Shown here piece after piece: positions 55,063 through 62,602 of a stretch of 64,000 bases of DNA (position 1 is the stretch's first letter; each line of letters begins with the position of its first letter). Source of the stretch: Candidatus Butyricimonas faecavium (lineage in GTDB: Bacteria > Bacteroidota > Bacteroidia > Bacteroidales > Marinifilaceae). The stretch lies in contig CALUKD010000002.1 of NCBI GenBank assembly GCA_944321125.1, positions 124,001-188,000 of the forward strand, given 5' to 3'. A program made the position numbers and the translations under genes. The notes under the pieces are model-generated. The model had not been told where the DNA came from. It made no database searches and saw only the letters and a list, made by a program, of their open reading frames with translations.

Positions 55063-55647
55063 TTGGATGTGAATTTAAATGAGGATCAGTCGTATGTTTG
55101 GGGATTACGGAGGCGAGATACCCGAATTTATGAGATCGTATTTAAAAAGTACTATCAACCACTTGTCGTGTTTGTTGTGCGTCATGTTGGGGATGAGGAT
55201 GTTGCGAAAGATATTGTACAAGATATTTTCTTTAAATTATTTGAAAGCAGTCGTTCTCTACCCGATAATTTCCAGCTAAAATCATGGTTTTATAAGGTTG
55301 CCCGTAATGCAGCAGTGGATTATCTTCGTCATTTGCAAGTGGAGGATAAGTATAAGTTTTTGATGGCGGAAGCCATGATCAATGTTCCTGATATGGATGA
55401 AGAGATTGATGAACAAGTGTATGATAAAGTGAATCTAGCTATAGAAAGTCTACCGGAACAATGCAGGTTGATTATTAAATTGAACGTGCTGGAAGGGAAA
55501 AAGTATCAGGAGATTGCAGAAGAATTAGGAATCACGATAAACACGATTCGTACACAGGTGTCTAGGGGGTATAAAAAATTGCGAGAAATTCTTGCAGAAG
55601 AGATGGATACCTCTATTCTGGTTTATATGTTTCTGAAAAACAAATAG
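55063..55647 (+). CDS. ECF RNA polymerase sigma factor (FecI-like), locus D
   Basis: This ECF sigma factor has 194 aa. The start is uncertain: the first usable in-frame codon is TTG at 55063, with GTG at 55069 as alternative. No in-frame ATG precedes the conserved region, and an upstream stop is at 55033. Region 2 has FKKYYQPLVVFVVRHV, DEDVAKDIVQDIFFKLF and LKSWFYKVARNAAVDYLRHLQV; region 4 has LPEQCRLIIKLNVLEGKKY and EELGITINTIRTQVSRGYKKL. It belongs to a different branch from the A, B and C sigma factors. The long leader with an inverted repeat is peculiar to this gene. Confidence 0.9.
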   Translation: MDVNLNEDQSYVWGLRRRDTRIYEIVFKKYYQPLVVFVVRHVGDEDVAKDIVQDIFFKLFESSRSLPDNFQLKSWFYKVARNAAVDYLRHLQVEDKYKFLMAEAMINVPDMDEEIDEQVYDKVNLAIESLPEQCRLIIKLNVLEGKKYQEIAEELGITINTIRTQVSRGYKKLREILAEEMDTSILVYMFLKNK

Positions 55648-55774
55648 CTCTATTTATCTTGAAATTAAATGAACATATCAGAGAGACATCGGCGAGACTT
55701 GTTTACAAGTATTACGAGGGATGGATGAAGTGCTTCAAAGAATATTTTTCATTTTATCTGAAAAAAGTTAAAAT

Positions 55775-55809
55775 TTTTGTCACACAAAATAAATGGCTTC
55801 TCGTTATAG
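55775..55809 (+). promoter_or_regulatory. candidate ECF-sigma promoter of locus D fecR
   Basis: TTTTTGTCACAC (about 55774-55785), 12 bp, then TTCTCGTTATAG (55798-55809). Spacing is as in A, B and C, with a weaker second box. Confidence 0.45.
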
Positions 55810-55831
55810 AGGTGTTATTAAGATAAAAACC

Positions 55832-57007
55832 ATGAAAGACAAAACAATATCAGCTAGCTTGATTTATCGGAAGATCGAAGGGAAGCTTTCCGCTGTGGAG
55901 GAGGAACGTTTTGAGGCATGGCTGAAAGAAGGATGGGAACATCGGGAATACTACGAGCGAATGCGGAGAATGTATCAACAGGAAAATGTGCAGGAAGTTG
56001 TGACTGGGGAAATTCAGGAGGCTTGGGGGGTGTTTGAAAAGCGTGTGCAAGGACAGCGGAGGATTGAAAGGAGACAGCGTTGGGTGTGGGTGATGAGTGC
56101 GGTAGCTTCCGTGGCGCTTGTGATTTGTTGTTGTTGGTTCGTGTACTATCGGGCAAACACGGAACAAAAATTGAACGTGGCGGTACAAAAGATCGTTCCG
56201 GGACAATATAATGCCGTGTTGGAGATGGCGGATGGGGCCACGTATCAGTTAGGGGAACAACAGTATTTTTTACAAGAGAGAACAGGAAATCAAATTAAGG
56301 TTGATAGTACGGTTTTAAGCTATTTACCAGTGAATAATAAATCTGGCCTGTCTCAAGATATTGTATATAATAAATTGAGCGTTCCCAAGGGGGGAGAATA
56401 CCGGATCGAATTGGAAGATGGAACCAAGGTATGGATTAATTCTGCGTCTCGTTTACGATATCCGGTTGTGTTTTCGGGAGATACTCGTGAAGTATATTTG
56501 GAAGGAGAGGCGTATTTTGAAGTGCGGCGGGATTCTTCCCGGCCTTTTATCGTTCATGCGGGGGATCAGAGAGTAACCGTGTTGGGAACCAGTTTCGGGA
56601 TGACTTGTTATGCCAATGAGGTGAATGATTACACGACATTAGTTTCGGGAAAAGTGAAAGTCGAATTACAACAAGGGAAACAGGCTTTCGTGTTGAAACC
56701 CGGAACGCAAGTGGAGTACAACAAGGAGAGTGGAATGGTCCGGGAGAGAAGGGTGGATGTCGCAGAATTCGTTGCTTGGAAAGAGGGGAAGTATGTTTTT
56801 AAACAGAAACGTTTGGAAGATATTCTGTCCACGTTGTCCAGGTGGTATGATTTTGAGGTGTTCTATCAGAATTCGGAAATGAAAGAGGTTTTGTTCTCCG
56901 GGGAGTTGAGGCGGTTTGACGATTTTAATTATCTCTTGCAGTTGATAGAGCGAACGAGTGATGTCAAATTTATAATAGATAAAAAAGTAGTACAAGTAGT
57001 GAGATGA
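55832..57007 (+). CDS. FecR-family anti-sigma factor, locus D
   Basis: This single-pass anti-sigma factor has 391 aa. I choose ATG 55832 (MKDKTISASLIYRKIEGK): the open frame begins at 55793, but that would place the conserved promoter boxes inside the coding region. The order is a cytosolic segment 1-83 with VEEERFEAWLKEG, a membrane helix at about 85-105 (very Val/Cys rich), the FecR domain (GGEYRIELEDGTKVWINSAS, GEAYFEVRRD, VLGTSFGMT) and a C-terminal DUF4974 (DILSTLSRWYDFEVFYQNS). It lacks the DIEFAN motif of the other three, in keeping with its different sigma partner. Confidence 0.92.
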   Translation: MKDKTISASLIYRKIEGKLSAVEEERFEAWLKEGWEHREYYERMRRMYQQENVQEVVTGEIQEAWGVFEKRVQGQRRIERRQRWVWVMSAVASVALVICCCWFVYYRANTEQKLNVAVQKIVPGQYNAVLEMADGATYQLGEQQYFLQERTGNQIKVDSTVLSYLPVNNKSGLSQDIVYNKLSVPKGGEYRIELEDGTKVWINSASRLRYPVVFSGDTREVYLEGEAYFEVRRDSSRPFIVHAGDQRVTVLGTSFGMTCYANEVNDYTTLVSGKVKVELQQGKQAFVLKPGTQVEYNKESGMVRERRVDVAEFVAWKEGKYVFKQKRLEDILSTLSRWYDFEVFYQNSEMKEVLFSGELRRFDDFNYLLQLIERTSDVKFIIDKKVVQVVR

Positions 57008-57014
57008 AAATGAA

Positions 57015-57067
57015 ACAGGAGAATACGGTAATATTCCCCTGTCACTTAATAAGCCGGCAAGCTTATT
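57015..57067 (+). promoter_or_regulatory. two-hairpin RNA leader between fecR and susC, locus D
   Basis: Hairpin 1 has stem ACAGGAGAATA/TATTCCCCTGT with one A-C mismatch and loop CGGTAA (57015-57042). Hairpin 2 has stem AATAAGC/GCTTATT with loop CGGCAA (57048-57067). No T run closes either. Confidence 0.62.
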
Positions 57068-57095
57068 TGATTGTTTAATTTTACAACACAAATTT

Positions 57096-60000
57096 ATGAA
57101 AAAAAGAGGTAAACTATGCACACCTTTTCAAAAAAGGTGGTGTCAAAAAATTCTTTTGTCAATGAAACACCTTTGTATTTTTTTGTTGGTGTTCAATATG
57201 GGGTTGAATGCCGCAGTTCATTCGCAGAATCAACGTGTTAGTGTGAAGTTGAAAAATGCGGGTATTGAGGATTTGATCGTGGCGATCAAGAGTCAGTGTG
57301 ACATGGGATTCTTATATGATTATGGTAAAACAAAAGCCGTGAAAAATATTACGGTGAGTATGCAAAATGCCTTGTTGGCAGACGTTTTAAGCGAGGCGTT
57401 GAAGGGAACGGGATTCGTGGCGGAGATCGAAAATAGTATGATTATTATTAAAGAGATTGTTCGGGGAGAGCAAAAAAAAGCCCGTGTTATTAAAGGTTTG
57501 ATTACCGACGAGGGTAAAAGCCCGCTTCCCGGAGTGACGGTGTTGATCAAGGGAACCACGATCGGGGTGGTAACCGACACGGCGGGTAGATACACGCTTA
57601 CTTTGCCGGACCAAAAGGAGGCTACGTTGGTATTTTCGTTCGTCGGGATGGAAAATGTCGAGTTAAAAGTTACTCCGGAGCGGGATGTGTACAGCGTGAT
57701 CATGAAAGAGTCGCAAACGGCTTTGGATGACGTGGTGGTCACCGGTTTTTTTACCAAGAACAAACAGAGTTTTACCGGATCGGTGAAGACGATTTCGGTA
57801 GAGGAGATCAAGGCGGTTTCTAATACCAACCTGATCAGTGCCTTGGCGATGTTGACACCTGGTCTTAAACTCGTGGAGAATAATCAAGCCGGGTCTAACC
57901 CGAATAATCTTCCGGAGATTGTCATCCGGGGAACTTCTTCTTTGACGACCGAGGCGGATGTTAATCCGAATCAACCGATTATTATTTTGGATGGACTTGA
58001 AATCACGCTTCGAGATTTGTATGATCTTGATATAAACGAAATTGAACGGGTTGACGTGTTAAAAGATGCATCGGCTTCAGCTTTGTACGGAGAGAGAGCG
58101 GCTAACGGTGTTATTGTTATCGAGCGGAAAAAGATCTTGAATGATAAGTTACGGTTGAGTTATAATCTGGATGGAACGGTGGATTTTCCGGATTTATCGA
58201 CGTATGATTATTTGAATGCAGCCGATAAGTTGGAATTTGAACGAAGAGCCAATTTGTATAATTTTGAGAATAAATATGATTTGGAAGAGTATAACCGGAA
58301 AAAATTGTTGATTTCTAAGGGAATGGATACGGATTGGATGTCCAAGCCTTTGCGTACGGGGTACACGATCGGCAATTCGATTGGAGTTAGTGGTAAAGGG
58401 AACGATATGACTTACCGGGTTAATGCCAATATAAGAAACGTGAGGGGAGTTATGAGGGGAGATTATCGTAATACTTACGGTATAAGTGTATTCTTGTCTT
58501 ATCATATTGCTAATAAAGTGACGGTTTCTTACCAAAGTAATTATTCCGGGGTAAAATCAAAAAACAGTCCTTATGGTACTTTCTCTGATTATGTAACTTT
58601 AAATCCTTACGATGGTCCTTATGACGAAACCGGGGCTCTTTTGAAAAAATTAACCTGGGATGTCAATAATCCTTTGTATGAGGCGAAAGCTGGTAATTAC
58701 GACAAAACATCAAGTAACACGTTCACGAATAATGTAAATATCCGTTGGGATGTGATGAAAGGTTTGTATTTGACAGCTAATGGATCTATCGTGTCCACCT
58801 CGTCTAATCACGAGATTTTTACTTCACCCACGTCTGCTGTTTACCTGAGTGAAGAGGATTTGACGAAAAAAGGATACTTGCAGGAAAGTCACAGTAAATC
58901 TTTGAACCTGAGTGGGAATTTCGTGATTAGTTATAATCAACCGATTGGTGATAATAGCTTGTTAACGGTTAATTTAGGGGGGGATATCTACAAAGATGAC
59001 AGTAAGTCCCAAAGTTTTACCGGTACCGGATTTTTGAAACCGGAGTTGCATTCTCCGCAATATGCCAGTACTTATCAGGAGAATTCTCACCCCGGGGGGA
59101 GCCAACAGTTGACAACAAGAGCCGGGTTCTTCGCTTATCTCAATTTTATTTTGCATAATAAGTATTTCGTTGATGGAACGATCAGGCGTTCCGGTTCTTC
59201 TCAGTTCGGTTCCAATAATCGTTACGCTCCTTTCTGGTCGGTTGGTGCCGGTTGGAACCTGCACAACGAGGCGTTTTTGCAGAAAGAGTGGCTTAGTACT
59301 TTGAAACTTCGTTATTCTTACGGGGTAACGGGAAATATTTCTTTCCCGTCTTATCAAGCGATCACGACTTATACTTATAATCAGGATAATTACTATTTGC
59401 ATGGAATGGGTGCCGTTCCCAAGCAGATGGGAAATAAGGATTTGACTTGGCAATCGACAAAGACGCACAATTTCGGGTTAAATGCGGATTTCTTGGATAG
59501 TCGTTTCAGTATAACCTTTGATTATTATATCAAGACGACGGACGATTTGTTAATCGATCAGACGATTCCGCCTTCTATCGGTGAAACGACCGTGAAGAGT
59601 AATTTGGGAAAGCAACGAAACAAAGGATACGAGTTTGATATTGCAGCAGTGTTGGTGCAAAATAAGGATTGGAGGTTTAGTCTGAAATTGAACGGTTCGC
59701 ATAATAAGAATAAGATTCTGGCGATTAGTAATGCCTTGGCGGCAGCCAATGACGAGGCCAATGCATCCAGTGTAGGAAAGCCGAAAGTATTGTACAAGGA
59801 AGGGCAATCAACCACGGCGATTTATGCGGTGCGTTCAGCGGGGATTAATCCGGCTACCGGGAAAGAGGTGTTTATTAATAAAAATGGTGAGCATACCCTG
59901 ACCTATAATACGGCGGACAAGGTGGTGATCGGGGATGAGGCTCCCCAATTGGAAGGTTCTATTTTCCCGATGTTATCTTTCCGGAATTGGTCGTTGAATA

Positions 60001-60398
60001 TCAGCATGTCATATAAATTCGGGGGGCAGGTTTACAATTTGACCCGTGCGGCGAATGTTGAAAATGTCGATCCCAAAAAGAACGTGGATCAACGGGCATT
60101 TGACGAGAGGTGGAAGAATGTGAATGATCTTTTCCCTTATTTGGATATTGCGGATACGGAGTCGAGAACTAATTATCAAAGTAGTCGGTTTGTTGAGGAT
60201 GATGATATTTTAGAGATCAACCGGATTGAGGTGGCTTATGAATTCCGTTCCAACTGGCTTAAACAAATTGGTTTTAAACGTTTACGGTTAGCAGCCGGGA
60301 TGAATGATGTTGCTCGTTTGTCCACGGTAAAATACGAGCGGGGAACTTCCTATCCTTTCAGTCGGGGATTTTCTTTCACGATTAGTCCAACTTTTTAA
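57096..60398 (+). CDS. SusC/RagA-family TonB-linked outer membrane receptor with STN domain, locus D
   Basis: This outer-membrane receptor (1100 aa) has a signal region to about residue 45 (NAAVHSQ) with an unusual Cys/Lys-rich start (MKKRGKLCTPFQKRWCQK). The STN domain (about 48-115) has VSVKLKNAGIEDLIVAIKSQ. The carboxypeptidase-regulatory domain has IKGLITDEGKSPLPGVTVLI. VVVTGFFTKNKQSFTGS is the signature shared with A and B. The plug has PIIILDGLEITLRDL and ERVDVLKDASASALYGERAANGVIV split over strands; the barrel ends FSFTISPTF. It is followed by susD after 12 bp. Confidence 0.95.
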   Translation: MKKRGKLCTPFQKRWCQKILLSMKHLCIFLLVFNMGLNAAVHSQNQRVSVKLKNAGIEDLIVAIKSQCDMGFLYDYGKTKAVKNITVSMQNALLADVLSEALKGTGFVAEIENSMIIIKEIVRGEQKKARVIKGLITDEGKSPLPGVTVLIKGTTIGVVTDTAGRYTLTLPDQKEATLVFSFVGMENVELKVTPERDVYSVIMKESQTALDDVVVTGFFTKNKQSFTGSVKTISVEEIKAVSNTNLISALAMLTPGLKLVENNQAGSNPNNLPEIVIRGTSSLTTEADVNPNQPIIILDGLEITLRDLYDLDINEIERVDVLKDASASALYGERAANGVIVIERKKILNDKLRLSYNLDGTVDFPDLSTYDYLNAADKLEFERRANLYNFENKYDLEEYNRKKLLISKGMDTDWMSKPLRTGYTIGNSIGVSGKGNDMTYRVNANIRNVRGVMRGDYRNTYGISVFLSYHIANKVTVSYQSNYSGVKSKNSPYGTFSDYVTLNPYDGPYDETGALLKKLTWDVNNPLYEAKAGNYDKTSSNTFTNNVNIRWDVMKGLYLTANGSIVSTSSNHEIFTSPTSAVYLSEEDLTKKGYLQESHSKSLNLSGNFVISYNQPIGDNSLLTVNLGGDIYKDDSKSQSFTGTGFLKPELHSPQYASTYQENSHPGGSQQLTTRAGFFAYLNFILHNKYFVDGTIRRSGSSQFGSNNRYAPFWSVGAGWNLHNEAFLQKEWLSTLKLRYSYGVTGNISFPSYQAITTYTYNQDNYYLHGMGAVPKQMGNKDLTWQSTKTHNFGLNADFLDSRFSITFDYYIKTTDDLLIDQTIPPSIGETTVKSNLGKQRNKGYEFDIAAVLVQNKDWRFSLKLNGSHNKNKILAISNALAAANDEANASSVGKPKVLYKEGQSTTAIYAVRSAGINPATGKEVFINKNGEHTLTYNTADKVVIGDEAPQLEGSIFPMLSFRNWSLNISMSYKFGGQVYNLTRAANVENVDPKKNVDQRAFDERWKNVNDLFPYLDIADTESRTNYQSSRFVEDDDILEINRIEVAYEFRSNWLKQIGFKRLRLAAGMNDVARLSTVKYERGTSYPFSRGFSFTISPTF

Positions 60399-60410
60399 AT
60401 CACGAGAATC

Positions 60411-61847
60411 ATGAAAAAATTGAAATATATACTAATTATTTTCTGTTTCACACTTCACTATTCGTGTGATAGTTTTCTGGATGTTCGACCGGAAGGGGAA
60501 GTCGTGAATAACGAACTTTTCAAGAATGCCGAAGGTTTTGAAGATGCCATTTACGGGGTGTATTCCACGTTGGCCGGCCCGTCTTATTACGGTCGTACGA
60601 TGACTTATTATTTTAATGATATTCTGTCTCAATATTTTTTCTATGATTATCCGGGAGATGTTACTTTAAAGATTTGTAACTTTGAGTATAAAGATGCAAC
60701 TGTTCGTCCGACGATCGATCAGATTTGGGGTGGTATGTATAAGAACATTTCCTATGTCAATAATATTTTGGAAAATCTGGAAGGACGTGATGAAAGTTCT
60801 TTACCGCTGTACAATGTGTATAAAGCGGAATGTCTGGCTCTGAGAGGTTTCATGCATTTTGATATTCTTCGGTTATTTTGTGAAAATATCGTGAATAACC
60901 CGTCGGCACAGGGTATACCTTACGTGGATAAATATGATTTGAAAGTCAGTCCATTTTTAAGCGCTGAAGCCGCTTATGGAAGAATTATTGGCGATTTGAA
61001 GGCCGCAGAGGAGATTATGTCGGAAAACGGGGAATATTTTGAAAATGCGGATCAACAGAATAATGAGTTTTTGAAGGATCGGCAGATACACATGAACTTG
61101 TATGCCGTACAGGGGATGTTGGCTCGGGTGTATTGGATGAAGGGGGATTTAAAAACAGCCGCCGAGTACGCTCAGAAAGTATTGGATTGCGGGTACTTTG
61201 AATTGGCCGATAAATCTGAAATAGAAGATTTGGTTAATGGTGTTCTTTCTCCTAAAGAGACGATTTGGGGATTATTTTCTGCAACGTTTTACACGAATGT
61301 CAGGGCTAATCTTTATTTGACGGGAAGTTCCTCTTGTTTGTTCTTGAAATCCGATCATGACGATACTTATTTGGCTGACAAAGAGGGGACGGATTACCGA
61401 TATGAAAAATGGTTTAAGAATTACAGTGCGATTGAAGCGAGCGGAATGCGTTGTGTTAAAATATTGGACACTTACGAGCTAACTTATTCTACTCGCCCGG
61501 ATGCTCGGGTGAAAGGGATAAATATGCTTCGATTGCCGGAATTATATTATATCATTACGGAATATTATTTGAGTTTGGAAAATCAGGATGAGGCCGTGAA
61601 GTATTTTGACAAAGTATTGCAATCGAGAGGGTTGACAGGGTATGCAGATCGTCAAGGAGCCACGCTCACATTAGAGAAAGTGATTCAAGAGAGGAGAAAA
61701 GAACTTATTTGTGAAGGACAGTATTTTTTCACGCAGAAAAGATATAATCAAAGTATTTATGAGCCTAAGAGCGGTAAACTTTATCCGGCTTCTAATGACA
61801 TTTATGTATTCCCGCTTCCGGAAAATGAAACCGAATACAGATATTAA
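60411..61847 (+). CDS. SusD/RagB-family nutrient-binding lipoprotein, locus D
   Basis: This 478-aa surface lipoprotein has signal MKKLKYILIIFCFTLHYSC and the SusD start DSFLDVRPEGEV. Helical motifs include KAECLALRGFMHFDILRLF, YAVQGMLARVYWMKGDLKTAAEYA (split over two helices) and a C-terminal RRKELICEGQYFFTQKRYN. It matches the A and B SusD proteins in the early KNAEGFEDAIYGVYSTL segment. It would form the lid of the adjacent SusC. Confidence 0.93.
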   Translation: MKKLKYILIIFCFTLHYSCDSFLDVRPEGEVVNNELFKNAEGFEDAIYGVYSTLAGPSYYGRTMTYYFNDILSQYFFYDYPGDVTLKICNFEYKDATVRPTIDQIWGGMYKNISYVNNILENLEGRDESSLPLYNVYKAECLALRGFMHFDILRLFCENIVNNPSAQGIPYVDKYDLKVSPFLSAEAAYGRIIGDLKAAEEIMSENGEYFENADQQNNEFLKDRQIHMNLYAVQGMLARVYWMKGDLKTAAEYAQKVLDCGYFELADKSEIEDLVNGVLSPKETIWGLFSATFYTNVRANLYLTGSSSCLFLKSDHDDTYLADKEGTDYRYEKWFKNYSAIEASGMRCVKILDTYELTYSTRPDARVKGINMLRLPELYYIITEYYLSLENQDEAVKYFDKVLQSRGLTGYADRQGATLTLEKVIQERRKELICEGQYFFTQKRYNQSIYEPKSGKLYPASNDIYVFPLPENETEYRY

Positions 61848-61858
61848 TTGATACGACT

Positions 61859-62599
61859 ATGAAAAAAGGATTTATATATTTATTACTTTTTAGCGGTATA
61901 GTTTCGTTATTTTCCTGTGAAGATACCGATTACCAGATATATGATAAGAGTCAGAAGGATAAGTTGTTTTTTGCAAAGGATTCTCTGCAATTCACTTATG
62001 GGTTAACTCGTGATCAAGATGTAGATTTGAATGTGGAAGTGGATTTGATCGGTTTCGTGAATTTGTCACAGAACCAGGTATTTAAAGTCGAGATTGTAAA
62101 AGAAAAGACAACGGCTCAGGAGGGGGAACATTTTACGTTATCCTTGGAGAATATAATGCCCAAGGATTCCGCAATGGCATTTATTCCTTTGGATTTTCAT
62201 AAACTTAATCTCGAAAAGAATAAAGAGTATATGTTGACTTTGCGACTGGTGGAAAACGAGAATTACGTGCCAACGGATATCCGGGAGTGTGTGATTTTGT
62301 TTAGCAACAAGGATATCGAGGCTCCCGTGTGGTGGCGTTCTGACAAATTGGGTGATTATAATCAAGAAAAGTTAATCCTGTTTGTGGATTATTACCACCA
62401 GTCTAAGGAAAAAAGTCCGGTTATCTATGAAGCAATTCGAAAACAATGGGGTGAAAATCTGGATCAGGGGACGGCAACCAATTTGTTGACCATATATAAG
62501 TATCAAGGGTACCTGAACCGTTATATTCTAACCCCAATGTATGAATATTATTTTGAAACAAACGATCCGATGTATCAAATCCCTAATCCTAATAACTAA
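61859..62599 (+). CDS. DUF4843 lipoprotein, locus D
   Basis: This 246-aa lipoprotein has a signal ending GIVSLFSC. The beta-rich body has KLFFAKDSLQFTYGLTRDQ, VDLIGFVNLSQNQVFKVEIV and GEHFTLSLENIMPKDSAMAF. The C-terminal APVWWRSDKLGDYNQEKLILFVDYY is the counterpart of the WFFGxYSxTKLRF block of the B copy. It lies between susD and the PKD-like gene, as in loci A and B. Confidence 0.8.
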   Translation: MKKGFIYLLLFSGIVSLFSCEDTDYQIYDKSQKDKLFFAKDSLQFTYGLTRDQDVDLNVEVDLIGFVNLSQNQVFKVEIVKEKTTAQEGEHFTLSLENIMPKDSAMAFIPLDFHKLNLEKNKEYMLTLRLVENENYVPTDIRECVILFSNKDIEAPVWWRSDKLGDYNQEKLILFVDYYHQSKEKSPVIYEAIRKQWGENLDQGTATNLLTIYKYQGYLNRYILTPMYEYYFETNDPMYQIPNPNN

Positions 62600-62602
62600 G
62601 CC

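Noticed and set aside
55697-55710. ACTTGT-TT-ACAAGT palindrome between sigma and fecR of locus D
   Set aside because: Too short to distinguish from chance and not found at the matching place in loci A to C.
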